Shown in pieces: positions 33,901 through 42,663 of a stretch of DNA of 64,000 nucleotides; within the stretch, counting starts at the first letter, position 1; every line of letters begins with the position of its first letter. Both the position numbers and the translations under genes were made by a program. A model generated the notes under the pieces. The model ran no database searches, was not told the origin of the DNA, and worked only from the letters and a program-made list of their open reading frames with translations. This stretch comes from Acanthaster planci. Lineage: Eukaryota > Echinodermata > Asteroidea > Valvatida > Acanthasteridae. Location of the stretch: assembly GCF_001949145.1 (NCBI RefSeq), contig NW_019091399.1, positions 811,648-875,647 of the forward strand, given 5' to 3'.

Positions 33901-36900
33901 ACATGAACGGCGTAGCAGCTGAACACACAAGTCTGCCACTTCCCGATACTTTGCTGTGAAACTGGCAGAGGACTTTTCAGAATAAGAAGCACATTTGAAT
34001 CGGATTCGCACATGCACGCAAAACGAGTAGGGTGTGTGAAAAACCATATCTAAATTGGAGGATTTAGGACTGTCTGCTGTTTGTTTGCGTTCTAACGTCA
34101 CAAATATGTCAGTCTGCTTCTGATAAATTGTAACACCTTAATGAAAAGGTGGTAAGAAGTTTTTTTTAAGTTCCCTCGTTATAGCAATGACCATGTATTG
34201 CCAGTGCTGGAAAAAGGAATAACACCAAGACTCGACATCTAAAGATTGCCTTGTTATGAGCAAATATTGCCTAAGTACTCTGGCAAATAATAAAAGTGCA
34301 GTCGAACCCCTAAACTGAGGGCCTGATTAAGGTTTTATGGTTCATATTATTTTACATAATGAAGCAATTGTATCCAGTATATCATAAAACAGGCCTATGC
34401 GAGACTGCAAAGAGGCACGGCAAACTAATGACAGCATGCTTACCTGCAGCAAGTATGTAGTGACTACTGTCGGGGTTGAGAGTGTCTGATGCCCCCAGAA
34501 TGAAGTACCCATTGGCATCGGTGGTGTATCCAGCCAATCGAATGACCTGCAGTGCCACCCCTGTGGCACTGCACAAAACCACCATGAACTCATCTGCAAA
34601 CAGAAATACAAAATTGAAAGGGGAGAAAAGATTTGCTAATAAATGGATAACATAAAACAGGGTTCTGTGAAACAGGACGCCCATACTTTTATTATATAAA
34701 GAAGCAATTATCTTCAACTTTTCGGCAAACTTGCAAATTAAATAATTGGAGGAAGCCCGGTAATTGTTTTAAACTGTTCTCTATTAAAGCGCCTACAAAT
34801 TCACTGCAAACTCAGTAAAAATGCTCATTCACGGTGATGTTGCAGAATAATAGCACGTCATGGTCATTTAACGTCTCCAAGTGCATGAGTCTTTTATATG
34901 TCTCTTAGGAATACACCTGGAAGAAATCAACATATACTAAACTTGAACAATCTTCTGATACTTGAAAGATCTCATTAATCTATTAAGGCGTTAGGATACC
35001 GTGTTCTTACCCAAAATGGAATATCCGCCACCTAGATCGAAGAGCTCGATGAACTGATCTGATAAGCTTAATCTCGTTAATGACAAGGTCTGGATTAGCT
35101 CTGGTGGGGCAGTGGTTGGCCGCGTCCCTAGAGACGTGGGCCAGAACGAAGGTCCAGTTGCCCTCCACCAGACAGCCACTGAGGGATTCGTCTCTATGGC
35201 TGAAGGCTTCCTGCTCCTGAACGGGCTCTCTCCCCGGGGTTAGGATGCTTGTTAAGGCGGATGGGTCTCCCATTCCGCCTTCCAGATTAACCACGATGGC
35301 ACCAAGCAATCCACTGCTGGTTAACCTGACGGCGCCAGCCTCGTTGAACAAGTCGGTGGCGCCCAGGAGAAAGTACAGGCACAATGCAAAATGACGGTTT
35401 GTTCCGGATTTGGTCAAAAAGTTCACGTTACAGGAGGTAAAACCGTCTTTGTTGGTACGAGAACCGCCAAACGACTTCGTGACACCCACCTCAAGTCCAG
35501 CTTCCCACCATACCTAAGTAAAAGACATTATAATCACTCCTCATACATCACAGGCCTGCTGATTTTTTATGCTACAGGGAATATCCTGTGAGAATGGAGA
35601 TACTCGACAAAGTATCGTGACACCCACCATACACGTACTAGTGATACCTTATTAACAAATGAAACCCTTCAGTCGGTGTTAACAATCAAAGTTTGAAAAT
35701 TTGTACCGAGAAGGGGCAGATCTCTTATGGAGAGCAAAGTTAAAGGGCCTTTAATTTCGCTCAATTCTTCGAAAAGAACTGTGGGTCCTGAATAAAGCCG
35801 TTTCTTACCACCTAAATCAATATTGTTCCTTTTCTGTATCTGAATCCACCTCCCACTTTTTTCTTCAGATATTAGCCCAAAGCTCACATGGATCTTTATT
35901 GTCTCAGTGACATATAAATAATCTAAAAGTATGCCTACTATAGCAAAGGTGTCCGTGGGGAAATTTGGAAGTCCCACACAGGAAACTTCCATCCAGATAC
36001 CCGTAGCTGACGAGCGGAGCGAGTTGATCTCGTTCAAAAGACACGGCGGAGGGGGGCAAGAGTTCGGAGCTAAAGGCGACGGTGGACCTGGGGCGAATGC
36101 AACCTGGTCAAGTGGAGTATGGGAGTAACATCTCAGTGCAGATGAAGCTGTTTCATTGGCGGGAAAAAATGCATTTATTCAGTAATGTGAATATTGGCAA
36201 GAAAGCTTTTACATGACAGTGCAATGAGTAAATCTGAGTTGGAGTGACGTCGTTTTAGCTAACAGCAGACAAACAGCGTACAATGTTATGCATAACTGTT
36301 CCAGGCAATGCATTTTGCTACAATTCTTGAATATGCACCGTTTGTGTTTCACTTAACATTGACACATCAATTGCAGTTTTGTGTTCTAAAAGTATTTTGT
36401 TACCTAATTCGAGTTTATTCTAACGCTCATTTTCTGGGGGGGGGTAGTTCGAAAATAGCTACGGAGGCCTGTTGCAGATCAAGCTATGAATAGAATATAA
36501 TGAGTTTGGTAGAAGGTATGTATTTTTCTTCGAGATTAAAAAGAGAGTTTTCGTGACACCCAAAGCTCTGAGAGCTCACATTCAGTTACGTAAATCTTTG
36601 CTGGAAAGGGGGGGATGGGGAAAAGTGGGGGATGACTTGCCCGGCTATGGACATTTGAAAAACGGGGGGGGGGGGGGACGGAACACCGTGTACGGGCAAT
36701 GTTCAAGATAAAGATGTACGTGTATCAAGTTCATTCAGAATCTCACATCAGAAGGGCTTAGTTTAAAAGTTTTCCTTTTTTTGTGAAATTGCAAACATGT
36801 TAGTCGTTTGGAAATCCTGAACTTTCTTCACAATCTGCTCATCACAAGAAGTGTATGGGTGTGTGTGTGGGGAGGTGGGGAATGATTCAAAAGCCCATCC

Positions 36901-39900
36901 CCCACCTCACAAAATGGGGGGGGGGATATAGACCCCATTGCGCGGGATTTACGCCCACGCTCTCGCGTTAAACCGATCTTTGAGACCCGGGTTCCTTTTG
37001 ACCATCTCACGGCCTGGGTCGGATTCCGTCCCCCTACGAACGCCACTGTTCCCTGCCCATTTTTAAAAATTGTGCAAATATGTAGAGTTATCCTCATAAG
37101 CAGAACTTTGACGTCTTAACTCAATCCAAAATAAAGTATGTTTTGCTGTTGTGGTTATTTGAACGTCGATGCTACGTGCCATCCCGGGGGCCTTGAGCGT
37201 AGAGAAATGTACGTGGTTAGCTAATCTGCTTGGGAAACACGATCGCTGCGCGAGAAAAGTTCCGCGCTGGAAAAGAGCACTGTGGCAATATTGGACAAAA
37301 TGTCGGGGAGGGGCCGATTCTGCCCTCAGCTCTCTTTGAGTTAGACCACCTTGAAACCTACTTGATTCTGGTAAGAAGCTGTGTATCAAGGTTTGACCCG
37401 GTGAAAGAATCTCCAATAGGTTTGAGGCCATTGTGGAGTTGCCAAAGACCACTACATCCAGCATACCGACTGTAGTGAGTCCCTCCTCAGTATCAAAAGC
37501 GGCTGCAGGTCGCTGAAGGAGAAAAGAAAATTAGTAGGCCTACATCAACCGTTGTTGTTCTGTTGATGTTCAAAAATACCGACAACTGGGGGGTTTAGCC
37601 AACTTCTGAAGGTCTACAATGGTTACCAACCTAGTAAGAGGCAGTGGATTGGATGTTTGGAGTGTAACAGGAAGTTCCGTTATTTACTCTGATTTTATCC
37701 TTTTTTTATTGAGTCATTCCTTGTACACCTTACTGTGACAGTAGCTTATGCAAACAGTTCTTTTCCGAATATTCAAAAGGAGAATTCTTCAGGATAGGAG
37801 TAGACATTCTTTGATGGGATGGGGTTCTTTACTGCTTGACCAGTGGGGTGTGTTCGTGTGTGTGCTTGTGTGTATTATACGCAGTGTATAGGTACTGTGT
37901 GGGTGTCACTCCTCCATCTTCAGCTCACCGGACACACTGACTTGTGTGTGGCTACATCTAGAAGCGACTCAGAGTATTCAGACTCTGGTATCTTCCCACT
38001 TTTGTGTGGAGAGCAAGCTTTAGCGAGCTATCAACCGTGTAGCAAACTGCAGCATTGCCGACTTGCTGGGGCTTTTAGGTCCCAAACCCTGCTGGTGAGC
38101 TGGTGACCATAATTTTGGAGAAACACTCTGCAAACCTATCAATCCTGGGATTTCAGCCGGAAGGGAACACTCCTTTTCGAATTGTGGGATCTCGATCTAC
38201 GCCTTGTCGACACAAACTGGTGTGGACCCAGCAGATGGACCTGAGCCAGGCAGTGAGCCTCAAGACCCAGGCCTAGAACCTCAAACGGATTCAGCAATTG
38301 CAGTCCTGCGGGACAGTGCTAGACCGGGAACCACAGCCAGGGTGGCGAACCATCAAGTCAGCCAAGACGAGACCCACGAACCCAGTTGAACTTTTGAAAG
38401 CTAATCGTTTTAATTGATCTGTTTGTAAAACGTGCTGTGTAAAACATACCAATTAATAAGTTGAGGTTGTACTTGGAAAACTGAGGAGTTATAGAGCGTC
38501 ACAAGAAAGTAAAGTGTCACAGAAGTGTCTTTTCAGTGTACCTTTAGAGTAAAACAATTATGTACCAATTTATTTGAAGTGGTATTATTCTTGTGTGTCA
38601 CAAGAAAGTAAAGTGTCACCGACAAATCTAGTGTGTCACAAGAGTAAAGAGTCACCGGCAGCTAGTGGGTTGTAGTGTGATTTTCGTTTTAATTTTTCAA
38701 ATACTGAAGAAAGATATTTAGTGTTTGTTAAACTTTCAGCATCAGGGACTTGGAATTATTTGTTAATGTGCTTTTATCAATAAAAATTAATTGTAAATAA
38801 AGAGAAGCTTCAGTGTAATTTATTTGGGTCACTGCAACCTGACATGGAGTTTAAAGGGAAATCAGTTAACCAACCGGTGGTATTGTCACATCCTTAGTAA
38901 ATACAGTGTTTCAGACACCAAATACACCAAACGTCATGGTGTGTCAGATGGCATTATAACACAGGGGTAAAAAATCTACAGTATGTGGGCGGACAACTGC
39001 CAATCAGTTGGTAAAGAGTTATCGAAAGTTTTTCGGAAAGATGAATCTAAAATTGCTTATTACAGGATAACTTTCATTATGGAGACTACTGACCTCGTAA
39101 AGTGCCACAGCACCAGCCACCTGTTGCTCATCAAGTCCAGCTCTGAGCCAATCATCGGCCAACCAATCGAACGAGGATGCAGGACTGACAGAAGGGGGCG
39201 CAATCACAGCAAAGCCGTCGCTGTTTGTCACTGATTCCGAGAGGTCTACAATTCTGTAAGGCCTGCCGATAACATGGAGAAAATAAGAAAAACTGTGTAA
39301 TTTGGGAAAATCTGGAGTGTGTTTAAGTTTTAGAGCCAGCACGAGCTTACATGTTAATCATGCATTTCAAACCAGGCACACTTAACGGCGCCTTTCCATA
39401 TGTATACTTTTGGGGTGTGTTACGGGCACGATGCGTTCATGCTATGCGGTTCACTTTCACGAACGCAAAAATGGACTTCACAATTAACATCACACACTTG
39501 TGCATTGCGTTCGGCCGTCAAACTTGCCTTGGGAACGATTTTGACGGATACCCAACTTTAGGCGAAAGCGTTGACGCACAGCATGGAAATGCGTGCATAC
39601 ATATCACACAGTAAGATAATGAACCAATATTACTTCCACGTTCCGACTATTACCATTCGTTTCATATCTTCGTTTTCTAACAGCGGTGGATTTTGGATAC
39701 GATCCAAAATCCAGAAGGGGACACAAAGATCGCACCATTTTGTACACACCTGACATGCACAACCATTGATACGTATGCTCCATGCCCTACTCTTTTGCTC
39801 CCAAGTGGACTTTGGACTCGTTCTCCGTTCTTCGAAGGATTACTATAGGCCTTTTAATGGTGCTGCGCACAGGGTAAAATAAAGACGAAAAAGCAAACAA

Positions 39901-42663
39901 AAAAACAGTAAAGACCCTTACGACGTGGGAGCGTGTTCCCAAAATGTCTCGGAAATCACGTGATTTGATTGTTCTACTAACTGCCACGCATGACCTGATC
40001 GAACTCCCGTGACTTTTCCTAACTTTTCCCCACCCAACTATTGAGAGGTGTGTCAATCTTGGTATCGCCCTGGCAGCGACTGAAATGGGGGGTTCCAAAT
40101 CCATTCCCATATGTTTGCGCACAAAACACTGCTATATTATGATAATGCACGCAATACCTACTCCCCTCTAAAATATCCTTCCCCCCTTTGGAAAATGCCT
40201 CAGGCCAATGTCTGGGATGTTGCCAATGTGTCTGGAAGCCTGTGGTTGGCGCCAGCACTGTAACCAGACAGTGTGTTGACCTGTAGTCCACGGTAAGCCC
40301 TTGTGATTGATAGGGCCAAGCCTCGATCTGGAGAGGCTGGCCACGTGGCATTATTTACACTGTCTAGGCCCAGCTGTTGTGCTATAAAGGCCCTGGATGA
40401 GTGAGTCACGGTGATTCAAGCATGTATAGCGGGAATTTCCCGAGTACTTTTGGTTTCGCCGATGCATTTCCGTATTGTTGAATTCAGCGCCCCCACTGCA
40501 GACCACGCCCTCAAAAGGACACTTCCCCCACACAACACCATGAGAAGTCTTTCTAGGAAGGCCTCCGTCTGATTTGTTTTGAAAGAAACAGAAAAAAAAT
40601 TGAATAGGGATCGTTTAACGAATCTGAAACAATTTGGGCACATGGTTCTCCATTAGTGTCAACAATTGACGTCGGCGCCTCCACGGGATCACCTCACGGC
40701 AGACCACGCCCCTCAAAAGGACACTTCCCACACAAAACATACTGAGAGTCTTCCTAGGAAGGCTTCCGTCTGATTTATGCTAAAGAGAACTGAAAAAGAC
40801 ATTGAACAAGGGATTGTTTTATCCACAAATAAATAACAATTTGGGCACAAGGTGCTGCTTTGGCCGTTATACTGGACAAGGTGCCTCGTCGCAGTTAAAC
40901 CAGCAAACAAAAAACAATAAACACACAACGCCATCATACCCTACATCATGTGGACTTCTTTTGTGTAGAGGTCCACACTATGTATGCCACGCCTGCACAC
41001 ACACATATACCAAAAAGACCAAAACAAAACTCCGATAATCCTTTTAAGTTTATCGTATTTTTATTTTACAGGCAAGGTCATTATTTTTGATGAACCTTTT
41101 GTACTGTGGCGGTAATACAGGTTTTGGCTGCCATTGCCGATTAAAAACAAACCATTTCAAATAGAATCAAATCAAATCAAATGAAAAAATGCTGTCTGTC
41201 TCAAAACCAGTAGCCTAAGATTGTACATTTTTGCTTTCTGAAAGTTCAAAAAAGAGTGTACCAGTCAGTAGAGTTTCAGAACCTTAGCACAGGAAAGAGT
41301 CCCATAGTCTGCCTACATTCTTTCAATCTTACCTTCTTCCAATGAACGCCACCAGTGTTTTGCCAACCATAGAAAAAGGTCCGAAACCCCCATCGTAGAT
41401 TTCGACAAAATCGCCATCATCCGAGCCAGGAGTGCCGATGTGGAGTTCGTTAATCCAGAAGGTACTGGGCGGTACTTCGACGACAGTTCGATTGGCTATG
41501 CTGCACTCCCGATTGATAGTACCCGGACTAATTGGCCCTCTGCCAAAGACTGACGAATTGCGCACTGAACAGCAGTAACAACGACTGATAGAGTACTCCT
41601 GACCGTCGGGTGAGGGCAAATCCACCACGACATGCTGCCCTGGAGTTAGCCACTGAACCAGTGCGTGGTCCACCTCCCTTTGATAAAGATACACAACAGC
41701 GTCGATTAAATTGTAATCCGTGATAGCGTTACCGACTGCAAACCGGCGCGGTGGGCCTAAATGCAAGGCCACACCCGTTGGCTGAGATCCAGACAGAAAT
41801 TTACCTGCTCTAGGACGCACATTAGGAGCGATAACATCTGCAAGGTTCGTTCCATTGGTGGCGACAACCAAGAAGCCGTTCTCGTTGGTCCGGTAACCCG
41901 TAAGGTCAACAGATACTTCAACGTTATCCCTGGCAAAATTTCCCCGGTAAGTGACCAACATAATGCCATCCGTTTCCTGAAATCCTCGCCCGCCGTCAAA
42001 AATCTCGACAAACTGATCTCCGTTAATACCAAAGGTCGGGTTGAGCTCGTTGATGACGAACGACGGCAGAGGACACTCGTTATCGGTGCCCGGGCTCTGT
42101 TTCACGGTACGGAACGACGAATGCATGACCTGCTTCCAACCTCTGCAGCGACTGAGAGACGTATTCCCGTCACTTGAGTGCGATTCGTCCTTCTGGAGAG
42201 GACCTTGGCCTTGGGAGAGAACACTCAGAAGCCTGCTGTCCTGAGGATATGGGGAGCTTCCGTAAACCACTGCATCAACCAAGTCGACATCAGTTACTGC
42301 TGATCCAGCGTGAAGAATTGCGCCGTGTGTCTGGTCATACAATGCTATTGCATTTAAACCTGATGTGAGCAGGAGAATTGAAGATTTGACATTGGCATTC
42401 GGCAGTGAAGGCCCAAATGATACGAGGAAATAACCCACACGGCTTGTATGAAAGCCATCGAGCACCAAAGGCTGGTTGTACACAACCTCTGAAGTCCCTG
42501 AGTAAAGGACCAAAACCATACCTTCCAGTTGTGTGTTGCCGACTCCACCGTCGTAGAGCTCCACATACTGAGAACCCTCTAGTTGGAATTCGTTGATGAC
42601 GATGCCTTCAAAGGCGAACGTTGGCCAGGAAACTGCGCCTAATCCGGCGACTAGTATCCACAT
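21808..42663 (-). CDS. Eight-repeat LTD-like type I membrane protein, copy B (complete, 18 coding exons)
   Basis: I do not recognise a named gene. Eighteen exons joined by canonical GT/AG sites give a predicted protein of about 1,650 residues: signal peptide, eight related repeats, a membrane-proximal region, a transmembrane helix and a 30-residue tail. Each repeat opens with a motif like VINEF then YVELYDGG, continues with GYFLV, GAVALY and LVDAVVYG, and closes with SLSRC followed about 20 residues later by PGxxNxC. That order resembles the lamin-tail (LTD) domains attached to secreted bacterial nucleases and surface proteins. The fold is inferred from motif order, not from a profile search. 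Binding or structural work at the cell surface is the natural guess, since no catalytic motif is visible. Two defects stand out: a one-base insertion in exon 5 and a phase clash between exons 16 and 17. Copy B may therefore be decaying, or the assembly may contain errors. Confidence 0.8.
22132..22169. repeat. Inverted repeat, 16-bp arms, in copy B intron 17
   Basis: AAGTGATCTGAACAAC and GTTGTTCGGATCACTT pair with one mismatch around a six-base loop. No function is evident. Confidence 0.8.
22786..22815. repeat. Perfect 14-bp hairpin in copy B intron 17
   Basis: CATCACCAAAACTT is followed after GA by its exact complement AAGTTTTGGTGATG. A partial copy (TTCACCAAAATTCACCATC) stands just before it. 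Confidence 0.85.
22956..23056 (-). CDS. Copy B exon 17: transmembrane helix
   Basis: A 101-base exon after CTGTAG, donor ACG|GTATCA. In one frame it reads VPPVGVAVVVPVV then LAAIILIIALSVAVGYFIKKR, a clear membrane helix with a basic stop-transfer. That frame needs a phase 0 acceptor, whereas exon 16 ends at phase 1. A missed tiny exon, an alternative donor or an indel must explain the gap. The outgoing phase 2 agrees perfectly with exon 18. Confidence 0.78.
23676..23858 (-). CDS. Copy B exon 16: membrane-proximal region, second part
   Basis: A 183-base exon encoding QKLLRGSVVYQADMYATD, a helix-like DQARLLDDSFRAFLSE, and the strands GTITVGGKTYSVAEAG, then NAPPTSG. The alternation of strands and helix could suit a small SEA-like stalk domain, but no diagnostic motif is seen. 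The strong donor GTG|GTAAGT leaves phase 1, which does not match the next exon. Confidence 0.75.
24341..24606 (-). CDS. Copy B exon 15: repeat 8 closing cysteines and membrane-proximal region
   Basis: A 266-base exon. TFSRCQSCPPS...NRCPSS closes repeat 8. A different region follows: VSLTLTDASYDIWHSNPG, a possible amphipathic LTSSLERIVATGM, and the cysteine cluster KCRCGFSERYFC. I do not recognise the domain. Its position just outside the membrane suggests a stalk domain. The donor is GTG|GTTAGT. Confidence 0.83.
24695..26710 (-). mobile_element. Degenerate non-LTR retrotransposon (RTE-like or related) in copy B intron 14
   Basis: Broken reading frames on the minus strand give reverse transcriptase signatures in order: HGKAPGSDGIPAAVLQCGK, DVDQRCVLAPILFW, LAFSASDDGILP, ILFADDAVLMS (the catalytic FADD box), YLGSTVSDN, and the C-terminal RACVMSTLLNGSERW, RLRQLGHVEWMDDG and GRPQLRF. 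Frameshifts and stops separate them, so it is inactive and probably 5'-truncated. The sequence AGGACAA flanks it on both sides (24688-24694 and 26711-26717), a likely 7-bp target-site duplication. The matching intron of copy A is only about 260 bases and lacks the element. Confidence 0.85.
26815..26985 (-). CDS. Copy B exon 14: repeat 8, second half
   Basis: A 171-base exon encoding YGYYLINNIPELRLNGSVAL, YRGDYALFRAYHAPSGSEV and LDMTLLKG. The donor CAG|GTAAGC is followed by an intron enlarged by a retrotransposon insertion. Confidence 0.86.
27484..27688 (-). CDS. Copy B exon 13: repeat 8 start
   Basis: A 205-base exon encoding SPNNCDALYRPVFIHEISPY and YIELYDGGHGHSSLDAFV. VFIHEI replaces VFINEI of copy A, a change in the otherwise steady INE motif. 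The donor is AG|GTAATT. Confidence 0.86.
28951..29303 (-). CDS. Copy B exon 12: repeat 7 body
   Basis: A 353-base exon encoding ISPLGYLVIGESGVTPTPD, GPGAVAVYWGGLDS, SLVDVVVYGEPDRR and VSLSRCVSS. The donor is CAG|GTTAGT. Confidence 0.87.
29505..29673 (-). CDS. Copy B exon 11: repeat 7 start
   Basis: A 169-base exon encoding LFISEMNVKSATGLGFVEL, YNGRPSPDGISLGGYVLIYY and VYEIDLRGK. It is two codons longer than copy A in the loop after YNG. The donor is CG|GTACGT. Confidence 0.84.
30137..30310 (-). CDS. Copy B exon 10: acidic segment and repeat 6 closing cysteines
   Basis: A 174-base exon with the same acidic stretch as copy A (YEDESLEEEDESDES), ISRCFDDNRLS and PKGPNLCGQEESGDD. The donor CAG|GTTGAA is weak. 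Confidence 0.8.
31331..31531 (-). CDS. Copy B exon 9: repeat 6, second half
   Basis: A 201-base exon encoding ADLVVALERTQGT, GAGAIALYRSAPG and RSLVDAVVYTLDVEEGT. The donor is CAT|GTAAGG, where copy A has CAG|GTAACA. The junction codon therefore becomes Cys instead of Gly in copy B. Confidence 0.85.
32095..32285. repeat. Dispersed repeat shared with 49596-49890
   Basis: GACATGATACGCTTTATGAA...CGTCATGTTGCGTCAC matches 49831-49876 in direct orientation, whereas the CACGCGC...TTTTACACACATAATTA part matches 49596-49650 inverted. That suggests a palindromic non-autonomous element in copy B intron 8. Confidence 0.45.
32458..32800 (-). CDS. Copy B exon 8: repeat 5 end and repeat 6 start
   Basis: A 343-base exon encoding LISSDQHFSRCFSGEL through MNDCP, then VVINEFNFAEPSGT, AYVELYDGGVGNTPL and GYFLIGHQGS. 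The donor is CAG|GTATAC. Confidence 0.87.
33194..33378 (-). CDS. Copy B exon 7: repeat 5, second half
   Basis: A 185-base exon (phase 1 to 0) encoding GFIDSLAGGVALYRSKSDEF and QGLVDAVIYENEEGS. Found from splice sites and homology, since it has no internal start codon. The donor is GAA|GTAAGA. Confidence 0.85.
34444..34593 (-). CDS. Copy B exon 6: repeat 5, middle
   Basis: A 150-base exon encoding DEFMVVLCSATGVALQVIRL and AGYTTDANGYFILGASD, nearly identical to copy A. The donor is CAG|GTAAGC. Confidence 0.86.
35011..35513 (-). CDS. Copy B exon 5: repeat 4 and start of repeat 5, with a one-base frameshift
   Basis: The exon is 503 bases long where flanking phases require 3n+1. Against copy A it has one extra T (plus strand) in GCTTAATC near 35068-35069. 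Upstream the frame reads VWWEAGLEVG through DLVINEI. Downstream the expected SDQFIELFDLGGGYS appears only in the next frame. The closing motif of repeat 4 also has SLSGC instead of SLSRC. Either the copy is frameshifted or this is a sequencing error. Splice sites at both ends are intact. Confidence 0.85.
35939..36147 (-). CDS. Copy B exon 4: repeat 3/4 linker and start of repeat 4
   Basis: The 209 bases encode SSALRCYSHTPLDQVAF, the proline-rich linker, and LLNEINSLRSSATGIWMEVS. The donor is ATA|GTAGGC. Confidence 0.82.
37362..37512 (-). CDS. Copy B exon 3: end of repeat 3
   Basis: The 151 bases encode RPAAAFDTEEGL, MLDVVVFGNSTM and LSPGQTLIHSFLPE. The donor AA|GTAGGT leaves phase 1, which fits the next acceptor. 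Confidence 0.82.
38470..38665. repeat. Short tandem motif array in copy B intron 2
   Basis: GTCACAAGAAAGTAAAGTGTCAC and shorter variants recur three or four times between 38498 and 38660. The array lies inside a stretch of intron 2 that makes it longer than in copy A. Confidence 0.55.
39094..39262 (-). CDS. Copy B exon 2: middle of repeat 3
   Basis: The exon has 169 bases, as in copy A, and encodes PYRIVDLSESVTNSDGFAVI through AGAVALYE. Joined to exon 1 it completes an Arg codon. The donor is GAG|GTCAGT. Confidence 0.85.
40498..40860. repeat. Two-unit tandem repeat of about 201 bp in copy B intron 1
   Basis: GCAGACCACGCCC begins both units (40498 and 40699). Each continues with CAAAAGGACACTTCCC, a CTAGGAAGGC...CCGTCTGATTT block and CAATTTGGGCACA. 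Divergence is around 15 percent by eye. Confidence 0.75.
41135..41190 (+). repeat. AATCA pentamer tail of a possible retroelement
   Basis: ATCAAATCAAATCAAATGA follows a GATTAAAAACAAACC stretch in copy B intron 1. It may be the 3' tail of a small retroelement, but no body was recognised. Confidence 0.3.
41333..42663 (-). CDS. Copy B exon 1: signal peptide, repeats 1-2 and start of repeat 3
   Basis: The start Met lies downstream of the copy A start, and the N-terminus is shorter (MWILVAGLGAVSWPTFAF) but still a good signal peptide. Repeat 1 is almost identical to copy A. Repeat 2 differs in clusters: for example ELNPTFGINGDQ against ELNPTTDNSGYQ, and a rewritten stretch between APNV and GVALHLGPP. 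The donor is AAG|GTAAGA at phase 2. Confidence 0.88.
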
